Below, in pieces: positions 13,678 to 22,659 of a DNA stretch of 25,869 bases (positions are counted from its first letter, which is position 1; every line of letters begins with the position of its first letter). The position numbers were made by a program, and so were the translations under genes. The notes under the pieces are model-generated. The model was not told where the DNA came from and searched no databases. It worked only from the letters and a program-made list of their open reading frames with translations. Origin of the DNA: Deinococcus seoulensis (GTDB taxonomy: Bacteria > Deinococcota > Deinococci > Deinococcales > Deinococcaceae). Location: assembly GCF_014648115.1 (NCBI RefSeq), contig NZ_BMQM01000044.1, positions 1 to 25,869 of the forward strand, written 5' to 3'.

Positions 13678-15342
13678 ATGTCCGCGCCCGTTTCTGCCAC
13701 GCCCGACCCGTCCGTGACCACCGACCACGCGGCCCGGACGGTCCGGCCGACCGGTGGCGGCGTGACGCTGCGCGCCTTCCTGCTGCGGCCGTTCGTGGTG
13801 CCGTTCGCGCTGCTGGTCGCGGTGGGCGCGGCAGTCGTGGTGGGTGTCGGCCGCAACGAGGCGCAGTTGCAGGCGGTCGAGGACGCGCAGGCGCGGATGC
13901 TGCTGGTGAACGCCCTGAGCACCCAGATTTCCGTGATGGAAAACGGGCAGCGCGGGTACGTGATCACCGGCAGCCCCAGTTTCCTCGGACCGTACCGGGA
14001 CGGCGAATCGACCTTCCGGGCGTCCGTGTTCGCGCTGCGTGACCTGAGTTTCAACGACCTGCAACGCGAGCGACTGTCGCTCGTCGAGGCGGCCGTGAAC
14101 GAGTGGCAGGAGCGGGCCGCGCGGCCCGAGATCGCCGCGCGCACCGACTCGCTGCGGCAGGCGGCGGCGCTGGTCAGTACCGGCGTGGGCCGCGACCTGC
14201 TGAACGACGCGCGCGAGGTCACCGAGCTGATGCAGGCCGCCGAGAGCGAACGCCTGAGAGACGCCACGCGCGCCAGCCAGACCACCCTGAACACCGTGCA
14301 GTGGGTCAGCATCAGTGGGCTGCTGCTGACGGGCGCGTTGCTGCTGCTGACCGCGTACCGCGTGACCCGCACCGTCACCCGCAGCCTCGGCGAACTGAAC
14401 GCCGGGGCGCGCGACATGGCCGCCGGGCAGTACGGGCGCCGCATGCCGCGCACCGGCGTTCAGGAACTCGCGCAGCTGGGCGAACAGTTCGACCGCATGG
14501 CCCTGGCCGTGCAGGAGCGCGAGCAGGCGCTGCACGACAGTGCCGAGGCCCTGCGCGCCAGCAACACCCACCTGGAGCGCAGCAACCGGGAACTCGAACA
14601 GTTCGCGTACGTCGCCAGTCACGACCTTCAGGAACCGCTGCGCACCATCGGCAGTTACACCGAACTGCTCGCCCGCCGCTACCAGGGCAAACTGGACGCC
14701 CGCGCCGACCAGTACATCGCGTTCACGACCTCGGCCACGCAACGCATGAAGACCCTGATCCAGGACCTGCTGGCGTACTCCCGCGTGCGCAAGGCCCCGC
14801 GCGCCACGCAGCCCGTCGATACGGCCGCGCTGGTCCGGGACGTGCTGGCCGACCTGGAACAGCAGATCCTGGCTGAACAGGCCGTCGTCGAGGTGCAGGA
14901 CCTGCCCACCCTGAACTCCAGCCCGGAACTGCTCCGGCACGCCTTCCAGAACCTGATCGGGAACGCCCTGAAATTCCGCGACCCGCAGCGCCCCCCGCAC
15001 GTGCAGGTTAGCGCGCACCGCCGCGAGCACGCCGGGCAGGACAGCTGGGTGTTCCAGGTGCACGACAACGGCATCGGCATCGAACCCGAGTACCACGAAC
15101 GCATCTTCGGGGTGTTCCAGCGCCTGCACGGCATGGAGGAATACCCCGGCAGCGGCATCGGGCTGGCCGTGACCCGCAGCGCCGCCGAGCAGCTGGGCGG
15201 GCACCTGTGGGTGGACAGCCTGCCCGGCGTCGGCAGCACCTTCTCGCTGGCGCTGCCCGTACAGGCGGCCACCCCTGAACCAACAGACGCCACGCCGACA
15301 GACACCCGCGCCCCGCAGGCCCCCGCAGGAGACCACCCATGA
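13678..15342 (+). CDS. membrane sensor histidine kinase (CHASE3-HAMP-HisKA-HATPase)
   Basis: A 554-residue kinase. Transmembrane helix 1 spans about 36-58; an extracytoplasmic CHASE3 domain (about 60-205) contains the typical ENGQRGYVITGSPSFLGPY; transmembrane helix 2 spans about 208-226; HAMP covers about 227-280, followed by a short coiled coil. HisKA has FAYVASHDLQEPLRTIGSYTE with the phosphoacceptor His315. The catalytic domain has the N box (NLIGNALKF, 425-433), G1 (DNGIGI, 463-468), an F-box-like IFGVFQRLHG and G2 (GSGIGLAVTR, 491-500). The SHDLQEPLR version and the GMEEYPGSGIGL segment are those of phytochrome-type kinases paired with Rcp1 regulators. The C-terminal 25 residues are Pro/Thr-rich. 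The signal is unknown. It overlaps the regulator gene by ATGA. Confidence 0.95.
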   Translation: MSAPVSATPDPSVTTDHAARTVRPTGGGVTLRAFLLRPFVVPFALLVAVGAAVVVGVGRNEAQLQAVEDAQARMLLVNALSTQISVMENGQRGYVITGSPSFLGPYRDGESTFRASVFALRDLSFNDLQRERLSLVEAAVNEWQERAARPEIAARTDSLRQAAALVSTGVGRDLLNDAREVTELMQAAESERLRDATRASQTTLNTVQWVSISGLLLTGALLLLTAYRVTRTVTRSLGELNAGARDMAAGQYGRRMPRTGVQELAQLGEQFDRMALAVQEREQALHDSAEALRASNTHLERSNRELEQFAYVASHDLQEPLRTIGSYTELLARRYQGKLDARADQYIAFTTSATQRMKTLIQDLLAYSRVRKAPRATQPVDTAALVRDVLADLEQQILAEQAVVEVQDLPTLNSSPELLRHAFQNLIGNALKFRDPQRPPHVQVSAHRREHAGQDSWVFQVHDNGIGIEPEYHERIFGVFQRLHGMEEYPGSGIGLAVTRSAAEQLGGHLWVDSLPGVGSTFSLALPVQAATPEPTDATPTDTRAPQAPAGDHP

Positions 15343-15779
15343 CCACCCCCCCCGTCGAGATTCTGCTGGTCGAGGACAACCCGGCCGACGTGATGCTCAC
15401 CCAGGAGGCGTTCGAGGACGCCCAGTTCCCCCACCACCTGCACCACGCCCGCGACGGCGTGGACGCCCTGGCGTTCCTGCGCCGCACCGGCCCGCACGGC
15501 GCCGCCCCCCGCCCGGACGTGATCCTGCTGGACCTGAACATGCCCCGCATGACCGGCCTGGAACTGCTGGACATCCTGAAACTCGACCCGGAACTGCGCA
15601 GCATTCCCGTGATCGTCCTGACCACCAGCCGCGCCGAGAGCGACATCTGGCGCAGCTACAACCTGCACGCCAACGCGTACATTCCAAAACCCGTCAGCGT
15701 CGCCGAGTTCGAGGACGTCATCCAGACCCTCGGGAACTTCTGGTTCCGCAAGGTCGCGTTGCCCCACAGGCCCGACTGA
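15339..15779 (+). CDS. single-domain response regulator, Rcp1 type
   Basis: A 146-residue receiver domain with no output domain. The acidic pair is Glu12-Asp13 (LLVEDNPAD), the phosphoacceptor is Asp65 (LLDLNMPRM), the switch residue lies in VLTTS (Thr95/Thr96), and Lys117 is in IPKPV. FFxxF-type C-terminal features (GNFWFRKVALP) match Rcp1-like regulators that receive phosphate from phytochrome-class kinases. The start overlaps the kinase stop (ATGA), and it surely receives phosphate from that kinase. With no DNA-binding domain, it must act through protein contacts or as a phosphate sink. A hairpin follows it. Confidence 0.97.
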   Translation: MTTPPVEILLVEDNPADVMLTQEAFEDAQFPHHLHHARDGVDALAFLRRTGPHGAAPRPDVILLDLNMPRMTGLELLDILKLDPELRSIPVIVLTTSRAESDIWRSYNLHANAYIPKPVSVAEFEDVIQTLGNFWFRKVALPHRPD

Positions 15780-15853
15780 ACCGGCCGGTCATGCCGCCCG
15801 TGACGCACCTGATCGGTGAAGACCCGCCCGCAGCAGAACCACGCGCAGCAGAA

Positions 15854-15882
15854 CCGCCCGCAACCATCGAGGCTGCGGGCGG
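15854..15882. terminator. 9-bp hairpin between convergent genes
   Basis: CCGCCCGCA (15854-15862) pairs perfectly with TGCGGGCGG (15874-15882) between the response regulator and the convergent glycine-rich protein gene. It could terminate both. There is no U-tract. Confidence 0.5.
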
Positions 15883-15899
15883 CGCTGCGAAAGGTGCGT

Positions 15900-16436
15900 T
15901 TACATCGTGCGGCGGCTGAGGGTGCCCCCGTCGGAGTACTCGCCCCCGTGGCGGATGGCGGCGGCCTCGACCACGTCGTGGGGCACGCTTTCATCCACGG
16001 CGACCACACGGCCACCGTTGGTGGTGGTGGTGTTCAGGCGGTCGTAGTAATCGTCGTCGGCTTCGTAGGCGTGGCCGGTTTCGTCCACACCCATCGCTCC
16101 GCCCGTGGCGCCCACGGCGGCGCCCACACCGGAGCCCAGCGCGGCCATGCCCAGCACGACCGGCAGGGCCAGCCCGCCCGTGGCGATGGTGGCGCCCGTC
16201 GCCAGGATCCCGGCGACCGCGCCGACCGCTGCGCCCACGCCCGTGCCCTTCACGGCGCCCGCACCGGCGTCCTCGGCGGTGCCGCCGTCCACACCGTCCG
16301 TCACGACCGGGTCGGCCGCCGTGCCCCGGCGGGTGACGGTGGCGCTGCCCATGGTCGGGGCGATCACGCCCTGCGACTTCAGGTCGGCGATAAAGGCGTC
16401 GGCGGCAGTCTCGGTCGGGAAGATGATGTGTTTCAT
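15900..16436 (-). CDS. glycine-rich, glycine-zipper stress-type protein
   Basis: A 178-residue protein. Residues 1-35 ([24 protein letters not shown]) look like the start of a small alpha/beta domain of general-stress-protein type. Residues 58-116 are almost purely Gly/Ala/Val/Leu ([37 protein letters not shown]), a glycine-zipper region that can insert in or associate with membranes. The C-terminus is acidic, then Thr/Asn-rich ([19 protein letters not shown]), ending RRTM. The ATG at 16436 has GAAGG just upstream. No enzymatic motif is seen. The exact family is not certain; a stress or membrane-associated role is inferred from composition only. Confidence 0.8.
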   Translation of the reverse strand: MKHIIFPTETAADAFIADLKSQGVIAPTMGSATVTRRGTAADPVVTDGVDGGTAEDAGAGAVKGTGVGAAVGAVAGILATGATIATGGLALPVVLGMAALGSGVGAAVGATGGAMGVDETGHAYEADDDYYDRLNTTTTNGGRVVAVDESVPHDVVEAAAIRHGGEYSDGGTLSRRTM

Positions 16437-16576
16437 GCCTTCAGTCTGGCCCGCCCCGCCTGCCCGCCCGTGAGAGTGTGGGCAAGGCACTTTGGCCGGA
16501 CGCTGACAGGGCGCAGAGGTCCGTCTCATCTGACCCGCACGGAACGGCCGGGCCGGAGGGTCGCTCTGGGCCGCGC

Positions 16577-17461
16577 CTACCCGACCTGCTGCGCCTCGAA
16601 CACCCGCGCGGGCTTCACGAACTCGTCCTGCGCGGCCACCAGCTGAATCTCGCGCGTACCGGCGCTGTGCGTGTAACTGAGCAGTCCGAACAGCGCGCTC
16701 ATGGACAGGCTCAGCGCCTGCGCCGCCTGACCGGACTTCAGGTAGTGCCCCAGGAACAGCGCCGCGATGGCGTCCCCCGTGCCGTTGCGGGGCGGGTCGA
16801 GCGGCAGCAGCGGCGTGCGGCACAGCCACGCCCCGGCGTCCGTGACGGCCAGCGTCTCGATGCTGCCCTCGGGCGCGCCGCTGCGCACCAGACTGGTCAG
16901 CAGCACCACGCGCGGCCCACCCGCCCGCATCCGTTCCCGCAGCGCGCGGGCGGCGTCCAGCGCGTGCTCCAGTGTGTCCACGGTGCGCCCGGTCAGCAGT
17001 TCCAGCTCGAACTGGTTGGGCGTCACGATGTCCGCCTCCGGGATGGCCTGCGCCGCGATCAGGTCCGGCAGTTCCGGGCGCACGAACACGCCGCGCCCCA
17101 CGTCGCCCATCACCGGGTCGCAGGCGTACAGCGCGTCCGGGTTCGCCACGCGCACGCGCCGCACGGCGTCCACGACCGCCGCGACCGTGCCCTCGCTGCC
17201 CATGTAGCCGCTCAGGACCGCGCCGCACTCCGGCAGTACCCCGCGCGCCTCGATCCCGTCGATCAGGTCCGCGACCGCCTCGGGCGGGAACACGGCGCCC
17301 GTCCACGCGCCGTACCCGGTGTGATTACTGAACTGCACCGTGTGAATCGCCCAGACCTCGAATCCCAGGCGTTGCAGGGGAAACACGGCGGCCGCGTTCC
17401 CCACATGCCCGTAACTGACCCACGACTGAATGCTCAGGATGTTCTGCGGCGTACCCGTCAT
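16577..17461 (-). CDS. pdxY: pyridoxal kinase (PdxY type)
   Basis: A 294-residue ribokinase-fold enzyme that phosphorylates pyridoxal (and possibly pyridoxine) to feed the PLP pool. It starts [27 protein letters not shown], the PdxY/PdxK signature. Other matches are [15 protein letters not shown] (41-55), [32 protein letters not shown], the catalytic [15 protein letters not shown] with the base Asp in GTGD, and [15 protein letters not shown] near the end, which parallels E. coli PdxY. The start is ATG 17461, 6 nt after TATCCT (leaderless); an in-frame extension to 17500 is unlikely. Length matches the family (about 287). It lies 49 bp downstream of the Ppx/GppA gene. Confidence 0.94.
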   Translation of the reverse strand: MTGTPQNILSIQSWVSYGHVGNAAAVFPLQRLGFEVWAIHTVQFSNHTGYGAWTGAVFPPEAVADLIDGIEARGVLPECGAVLSGYMGSEGTVAAVVDAVRRVRVANPDALYACDPVMGDVGRGVFVRPELPDLIAAQAIPEADIVTPNQFELELLTGRTVDTLEHALDAARALRERMRAGGPRVVLLTSLVRSGAPEGSIETLAVTDAGAWLCRTPLLPLDPPRNGTGDAIAALFLGHYLKSGQAAQALSLSMSALFGLLSYTHSAGTREIQLVAAQDEFVKPARVFEAQQVG

Positions 17462-17467
17462 GCCCCC

Positions 17468-17473
17468 AGGATA
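17468..17473 (-). promoter_or_regulatory. -10 box of pdxY (TATCCT)
   Basis: TATCCT on the minus strand, 6 nt before the ATG at 17461. A G-run (GGGGG) lies between them, so a weak SD is an alternative. Confidence 0.45.
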
Positions 17474-17510
17474 CCCGGCACCCTCTCCACGGCACTGCAT
17501 TCCAGAGTCC

Positions 17511-19040
17511 CTACAGGGCGTGAAGGGTCAGTGGTCCGAACACCCGCCCCCACAGGTCCGCCTTGTCCCGCGCGCCCGACAGGTCCAGCGGCGTGGCGCC
17601 CGCCACCGTCAACTGCCACCCGTCACCGCGCCGCACCAGTTCACCCAGCCGCACCGCGCCCCCGTGCGAACGGTCCAGGCCGTCCGCGACCCGCAGGACC
17701 GCCGCCAGCCGCGTCACCCGCGCGCGGTCCCCGGCCCCGAGTGCCATGAACTCCGCGTGCGAGGGTTTCGGCACGCTCTTGCGGTGGTAACGGGCCAGTT
17801 GCGCGATCAGCTCGATCTCACGCGGACTGAACCCCCGAAGTTCCGCGTGCCGGATCAGGTACGCCGAGTGCTTGTGGTGCGCGCTCTGGGCCACGATCTG
17901 CCCCACCTCGTGCAGCGCGCCCGCCGCCGTCAGCAGGCTGCGGTCCTCATGATCGACCGGCTCGCCCGCCGCGTGCAGCGCGTCCAGCAGCCCCCGCGAC
18001 AGCGCCGCCACCTGCCGCGAATGGGACAGGTTCGCGCCGAACCGCTCGGCGGTTCCCAGCACGCTCCGCTGCCGCGCACTCAGCGCCGACCGGTACGCCT
18101 GAAACCGCGACAATTCCTCGATCAGCATGCCCTCGCGCAGCGCACCCTCACTGACCGTCACCTGCCGCGCCCCCAGCACCTCCAGCGCCGCGTGCAGCGT
18201 CGCCAGCCCCGCCACGACCGTCTCGGAACGCCGCTCCAGGCCCGGCACGCGCGCCCGCGCCGCGCCCTTCAGCCCCCGCACGTGCTCCAGCAACGCGCCC
18301 AGTTCGGCCAGCGTGAACGTCACGCCGTTCACGCCCTCCGGCCCGTCGCCACTGCCGCCCACCGCGCCGCGCCGCGCCACGATCGCCGCCGCCGCCGCCT
18401 CTGCCGTCCCGCTCGACAGCACCGCCCGCGTGCCCGGCCGCACCCGGAACCGCTCCACGTGCGGAGCGAGCGCCGTGCGGACCGCGTCCGTCAGCGCCTG
18501 CACCTCCCGGCGGGCCGGTACGTCCGACCGGAAGAACGCACGCGTCATCCGAATCCCACCCAGCGGCAGGCTCAGCACGTCACGCGGCGCGTGCCCGTCC
18601 CCCCGCACGAACTCCAGACTGCCGCCCCCCAGGTCCAGCAGCACGTTGTCCTCACCCAGTTCCACGCTGTGCGCCGCGCCCAGGTACGTCAGTTCACCCT
18701 CACGCGCTCCCGAGATGATCACCGGGTACACCCCGGTCCGCGACAGCATCCGCCCCGCGACCTCCGCCCCGTTCGGCGCCTCGCGCAGCGCACTCGTGGC
18801 GTACACGTGCACCTCGGCCACGCCCGCCCCGGACGCCAGCTCACGGAAGCGCGTCAGGGCCGACGCCAGCCGGTCCTCACCCTCGGGCGTCAGGTTCCCC
18901 GCCCCGTCCAGGCACTCGCCCAGCCGCGTGCGGTCCTTCAGGGCGTCCAGCACCCGGAACCCACCCGCGTCCCCCTGCGCCGCCTCGGCGATCAACAGGT
19001 GACTGGAATTGGTACCCACATCCGCAACGGCAACCCTCAT
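17511..19040 (-). CDS. Ppx/GppA family exopolyphosphatase / pppGpp phosphatase
   Basis: A 509-residue enzyme. The actin-like ATPase-fold half has [13 protein letters not shown] (5-17), [13 protein letters not shown] and [16 protein letters not shown], the phosphate-binding motifs of Ppx/GppA proteins. The C-terminal half is the HD-like helical domain with LHEVGQIV and [34 protein letters not shown], as in Ppx/GppA of about 500 residues. It should release phosphate from polyphosphate and/or pppGpp; sequence alone does not decide which. The start is ATG 19040, 7 nt after TACGCT (leaderless); the upstream in-frame extension to 19115 enters the neighbouring gene. It lies between the SgrR-like and pdxY genes on the same strand. 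Confidence 0.93.
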   Translation of the reverse strand: MRVAVADVGTNSSHLLIAEAAQGDAGGFRVLDALKDRTRLGECLDGAGNLTPEGEDRLASALTRFRELASGAGVAEVHVYATSALREAPNGAEVAGRMLSRTGVYPVIISGAREGELTYLGAAHSVELGEDNVLLDLGGGSLEFVRGDGHAPRDVLSLPLGGIRMTRAFFRSDVPARREVQALTDAVRTALAPHVERFRVRPGTRAVLSSGTAEAAAAAIVARRGAVGGSGDGPEGVNGVTFTLAELGALLEHVRGLKGAARARVPGLERRSETVVAGLATLHAALEVLGARQVTVSEGALREGMLIEELSRFQAYRSALSARQRSVLGTAERFGANLSHSRQVAALSRGLLDALHAAGEPVDHEDRSLLTAAGALHEVGQIVAQSAHHKHSAYLIRHAELRGFSPREIELIAQLARYHRKSVPKPSHAEFMALGAGDRARVTRLAAVLRVADGLDRSHGGAVRLGELVRRGDGWQLTVAGATPLDLSGARDKADLWGRVFGPLTLHAL

Positions 19041-19047
19041 GGAAAGC

Positions 19048-19053
19048 AGCGTA
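19048..19053 (-). promoter_or_regulatory. -10 box of the Ppx/GppA gene (TACGCT)
   Basis: TACGCT on the minus strand, 7 nt before the ATG at 19040, with no SD. Confidence 0.5.
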
Positions 19054-19065
19054 GCGCAGCGCGCC

Positions 19066-20823
19066 TCAGGCGCGGGCGTCCCCCAGCCACAACCGCTTGA
19101 AATCAATGCGGCCATACGCGTCCGGATGCACGTCCCGGATCAGCGGATGCACCGCGCGGCGCTTGACGCGGTGATGCGTGAGGTGCAGGTGATGCCCGCC
19201 CAGCAGCCGCGCCTCCACGCGGGTCATCAGGGCCTCCAGGGCCGCCGAGTCGGGGGCCACGCGGTACCCGTCCAGCAGGGCGTCCACGTCGCGCAGCACG
19301 TCGGTAGGCAGCAGGCGGCGGAACAGCAGTTCCGGCTGCTTCAGCGCCGACCAGAACGACAGGTGCTCGTCCCACCCGGCGATCTCACCCATGAACGCCA
19401 GATCCACGTCGTCCCCGGCGTCCGGCAGCGCGTCCAGCGGCGCCGGAACGACCTGCATCGGCAGGCCCAGCCGGGCGGCCCGCGCGGCCAGCCAGTCGGC
19501 CTCCTGCCGCGCGCCGGGCAGGTCCAGCACCCACACGCGCAGCGGCGGCCCGGCGTACGCGGCCCGTGCCAGCAGCGCCTGCGCCCGTGCCAGTGAGTGC
19601 CCACGCGGCGGGCGGTCCAGGCTGCGGCGCGGCAGGAACGACGTGGCAGGAAGGAGCCGCTCGGCGCGGCCCGATTCGCGCCAGAACGCGCGGATGTCAT
19701 GCAGTTCGACCACCGCCGCGCGCAGCGCCGCCGACCGCGCGGCAGGCCGGTGGGCGTTCCAGATCAGGAAATGCACGCTGTTCTCCGGCACCCAGCGCTC
19801 GACCGGATCCTCCGGCACACCCGACACGTCCAGCGCAGGCGGTGCGTCCCCACGCAGCTCCGGCACGAGAAAGACCTCCACCTCGTCGATCAGCGGCCGC
19901 CCCGCGAAGTGCGCGTCGAAGGCCTCCAGCCGGAACCCGCCGTCCAGCGCGTGCCAGCGGAACGCCCCCGTCCCGACCGGGCGGCGCTCGTCGAACGGCA
20001 CGTCCCGCGGGAGGATCAGCGCCTGCTCGTGCGCCAGCCTGCGGGGAAAGAACAGGTCCGGCCCGTCCAGCGTGATCTGCACCGTGAACGGCGTGATCTC
20101 CCGCACGTCCAGCACGCCGCCCAGGTACCACGGCGCCCCGCGCCGCACCCGCTCCAGCGTGAAGCACACGTCCTGCGCGTCCAGCGTCCGCCCGTGATGG
20201 AACTGCACGCCCTTACGCAGGTGAAACACCCAGCGGCGCCCCCCGTCCGGCGTGCCCCAGTGGTGCGCCAGATGAGGCCGCAACGTCCCCGCCAGCGGAT
20301 CGAAGACCAGCAGCGGGTCCAGCACCTGCGTCAGCAGATGCGCCTCCGCCGCCGAGTTCACCGTCAGCGGATCGAGGCTCGTCAGGGGCCGCGTCACCAC
20401 CGTCCGCAGGCGATCCGTGCCCGCCGGACCCACCCCCAGCCCGAACGTGCCGCGCACCGCGTCCGTCAGCACCCACGCCCGCGGAAACCCCAGCCGCGAC
20501 AGCCGCGCCAGATCCGCCGCCGCTCCCACCCCCGCCAGACCCGCCGTCAGGACCGCCAGTTCCCCCTCCAGCGTCCCCGCGAACGCCACCCGCGACGTGT
20601 TCCCCCGCCCGCGCCCCGGCGTGTACACCAGCCGCCCCGAAGCGTGCAACCGCGCCAGCTGCCGTTTCGCCGTCCGGTCACTGCACCCCCACCACGCCTG
20701 CGCGTCCGCCAGCGTCACCCGGTGCGTGTCCCGCACCCCATCCCGCGCGTGCAGCACCGCCCGCAACGACAGGTACGGCCAGTCCGGCACGGGCGAATCA
20801 GCAGGAAAAGGGGACACCACCAC
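19066..20823 (-). CDS. SgrR-like regulator: HTH domain fused to a solute-binding domain
   Basis: About 585 residues. Residues 1-110 form a winged helix-turn-helix (TLADAQAWWGCSDRTAKRQLARLHASGRLVYTPGRGRGN), as in SgrR_N. The rest is a family-5 extracellular-type solute-binding domain (SLDPLTVNSAAEAHLLTQVLDPLLVFDPLAGTLRPHLAHHW, FHLRKGVQFHHGRTLDAQDV) without any signal peptide, so it senses a ligand in the cytoplasm. E. coli SgrR has this same architecture and controls sugar-phosphate stress genes next to setA. Here an MFS exporter is divergent, 48 bp away, and is the likely target. Starts GTG 20823, 20820 and 20817 are adjacent; CATAGT (from 20832) lies just upstream, so the transcript may be leaderless. 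An extension to 20889 would overlap the exporter gene. Confidence 0.85.
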   Translation of the reverse strand: MVVSPFPADSPVPDWPYLSLRAVLHARDGVRDTHRVTLADAQAWWGCSDRTAKRQLARLHASGRLVYTPGRGRGNTSRVAFAGTLEGELAVLTAGLAGVGAAADLARLSRLGFPRAWVLTDAVRGTFGLGVGPAGTDRLRTVVTRPLTSLDPLTVNSAAEAHLLTQVLDPLLVFDPLAGTLRPHLAHHWGTPDGGRRWVFHLRKGVQFHHGRTLDAQDVCFTLERVRRGAPWYLGGVLDVREITPFTVQITLDGPDLFFPRRLAHEQALILPRDVPFDERRPVGTGAFRWHALDGGFRLEAFDAHFAGRPLIDEVEVFLVPELRGDAPPALDVSGVPEDPVERWVPENSVHFLIWNAHRPAARSAALRAAVVELHDIRAFWRESGRAERLLPATSFLPRRSLDRPPRGHSLARAQALLARAAYAGPPLRVWVLDLPGARQEADWLAARAARLGLPMQVVPAPLDALPDAGDDVDLAFMGEIAGWDEHLSFWSALKQPELLFRRLLPTDVLRDVDALLDGYRVAPDSAALEALMTRVEARLLGGHHLHLTHHRVKRRAVHPLIRDVHPDAYGRIDFKRLWLGDARA

Positions 20824-20851
20824 GCCACTATGCGTCTTTTTTCCCCTTTCC
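20804..20851. promoter_or_regulatory. shared divergent promoter/operator with inverted repeat
   Basis: GGAAAAGGGGA (20804-20814) and TTCCCCTTTCC (20841-20851) are inverted copies differing by one indel, surrounding the proposed SgrR-like start codons and a CATAGT -10-like box. This is a candidate autoregulatory or target operator for the SgrR-like protein. Confidence 0.4.
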
Positions 20852-20871
20852 GCCTGCGCCACCCTGAACGC

Positions 20872-22101
20872 ATGTGGCGCACCCTGCACCCCAACGTGAA
20901 AACCCGCATCACCACGTCATTCCTCAGCCGCGTCGTCGGCAGCATGGTCTTCCCGTTCATGGCCATTTACTTCACCGCGCACCTCGGCGCCGCACTCGCC
21001 GGAACACTCCTGCTGGCCGCTGGCATCGTGCAGTTCCTCGCGGGCCTGTACGGCGGCGCCCTCGCCGACGCCCTCGGCCGCCGCCGCACCCTCCTGACCG
21101 GCGAAGGCCTGAAACTCCTCGCCTTCACCCTCATGCTCCTCGGCAACCTGCACGGCCCCAACCCCTGGCTCACCTTCGCCGCGCTGCTGCTCGTGAACAT
21201 CTCCGGCGGCCTCATCAACCCCGCCGCCGAAGCCATGCTCGTCGACGTCAGCACCCCCGACACCCGCACCTTCATGTACGCCATCAACTACTGGGCCGTG
21301 AACCTCAGCATCCTGATCGGCACCCTCATCGGCGGCTGGCTGTACCGCGACCACTTCACCCTCCTGCTCGCCCTGCTCGTCGGCATGAGCATCCTCACCG
21401 CCGCCCTCTGCACCGCCCTCATGACCGAAACGCGCGCCGCCAGCCCCACCGCCCGCACCGACCTGGGCCTCAAACCCCTCCTGCGAAGCTACGCGCAGGT
21501 CATCACCGACCGCCCCTTCCTCCTGTTCGTCCTCGGCGGCATCCTCATCCTCAGCATCGAATTCACCCGCACCAACCACGTCGCCGTGCACCTCGCCCAG
21601 CACTTCCCCCGCGCCGACTGGCTGGGCGTCACCCTCGACGGCATCCGCGCCGCCAGCGTCCTCACCGCCATCAACACCCTCCTCATCGTCGCCCTCACCG
21701 CCCCCGTCGCCCGCTGGCTCACCAGCCGCGACCCCCACCGCCCCATGCACGCCGGCTTCGCCCTGTTCGCCCTCGGCTTCGCCGGACTGGCCTACAGCAC
21801 CCACCTCCCCACCTTGATCGCCGCCACCGTCATCCTCAGCATCGGCGAACTGCTCTACGTCCCCACCCGACAGGCCCTCCTCGCCGACCTCATCCCCGAA
21901 GAACGCCGTGGCGCGTACCTCGCCACGCACGGACAGGTGTTCACCATCAGCAAATGGATCGCCGCGCTGGGTCTGCCCGTCGGCGCCGCCATCGGCGGGG
22001 CAGGCATGGCCGCCGCACTCCTCCTGCTCGGCGCGCTGGGCAGCCTGTTCACCGCGCTGGCGCTGCGTCCGGGAGCGGGGGGGAGGCTGGCTCGGGCTTG
22101 A
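20872..22101 (+). CDS. MFS transporter (drug/sugar efflux type)
   Basis: A 409-residue polytopic membrane protein with about 12 helices. The loop 2-3 motif of the major facilitator superfamily is GGALADALGRRRTLLTGE, and its second-half counterpart lies around ARWLTSRDPHRPMHAG. NISGGLINPAAEAMLVD (helix 4) and YVPTRQALLADLIPEERRGAYLATHG (helix 10) resemble DHA1-type exporters. The substrate is not predictable, but the divergent SgrR-like regulator suggests sugar or sugar-phosphate-related efflux by analogy with SgrR/SetA. The start is ATG 20872 (WRTLHPNVKTRI is the conserved beginning); an in-frame ATG at 20830 would add 14 residues. Neither has a clear SD; CACCCT lies 6 nt before 20872. Confidence 0.93.
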   Translation: MWRTLHPNVKTRITTSFLSRVVGSMVFPFMAIYFTAHLGAALAGTLLLAAGIVQFLAGLYGGALADALGRRRTLLTGEGLKLLAFTLMLLGNLHGPNPWLTFAALLLVNISGGLINPAAEAMLVDVSTPDTRTFMYAINYWAVNLSILIGTLIGGWLYRDHFTLLLALLVGMSILTAALCTALMTETRAASPTARTDLGLKPLLRSYAQVITDRPFLLFVLGGILILSIEFTRTNHVAVHLAQHFPRADWLGVTLDGIRAASVLTAINTLLIVALTAPVARWLTSRDPHRPMHAGFALFALGFAGLAYSTHLPTLIAATVILSIGELLYVPTRQALLADLIPEERRGAYLATHGQVFTISKWIAALGLPVGAAIGGAGMAAALLLLGALGSLFTALALRPGAGGRLARA

Positions 22102-22115
22102 ACGTTGGGAGGTGG

Positions 22116-22200
22116 GCGCCTGCGGCGGGGTTCCCGTGTGCTGCCCCACCCCCCAGCCCCCTACCCCAGGGGGGCAGGGGGAGCAACGTTGCACTGGGCA
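22116..22200 (+). repeat. left arm of an inverted repeat with a C-rich/G-quadruplex core
   Basis: The core at 22144-22200 matches the reverse complement of 22558-22614 at 56 of 57 positions, ending GCAACGTTGCACTGGGCA. The outer GCGCCTGCGGCGGG is also shared. The minus strand carries four runs of 4-6 G spaced by 1-2 nt. Weaker similarity between the copies continues inward to about 22300. Confidence 0.88.
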
Positions 22201-22557
22201 AGAGTTTTTACTGGTGCGGCGGAGGTGTAGTAGGCGGTGACGGGTCTGGCCTCGACGCCATCCTGCCGCCCCCCTCGCAGGCCCGCGCGCTGCGCGCACG
22301 ACGGCCGGTGGTGATCTGCGGTGGTTGGCAGGGTGCCTTGCTGAACGCCGCTGATCGACTTTGAAACCCATGCTCTGGCAACAGCCGAAAAAGTAGAACC
22401 TTCTGGTACTCACCAAGTTGGCTGGCCCGCCCGGCGTCGTGGCAATGCGGCCCGTCGTGCGCGAAGCGCGCGGGGCGAACGCGGCGACACCGGAGGCATG
22501 CAGCCCCATACGTGGCCGTTTCCGCCCGACACCCACCGACCACCTCAGCGAAATACC

Positions 22558-22631
22558 TGCCCAGTGCAACGTTGCCCCCCCTGCCCCCCTGGGGTAGGGG
22601 GCTGGGGGGTGGGGAGGCCCGCCGCAGGCGC
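22558..22631 (-). repeat. right arm of the inverted repeat with G-quadruplex core
   Basis: Reverse-complement partner of 22116-22200. On the plus strand, 22591-22614 contains four G-runs (4, 5, 6 and 4 G) separated by 2, 2 and 1 nt, an ideal intramolecular quadruplex pattern. It lies 29 bp past the end of the acetyltransferase gene. Confidence 0.88.
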
Positions 22632-22659
22632 ACCCCCACGACGTCAACCTCAATCCGCG

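Larger units (their letters stand above)
22102..22659. other. gene-free 558-bp region between convergent genes
   Basis: It holds two inverted, diverged copies of one element (listed separately) and about 150 bp of lower-GC central sequence (near 22370-22430). No protein-like frame was found; long open frames here are extensions from neighbours. The centre may be a decayed insertion sequence, but no transposase motif was recognised. Confidence 0.5.

Noticed and set aside
20917..22653. 578-residue minus-strand frame covering the MFS gene and the inverted repeat
   Set aside because: Glu/Gly/Ala repeats antisense to the MFS gene; the N-terminal part is translated repeat sequence.
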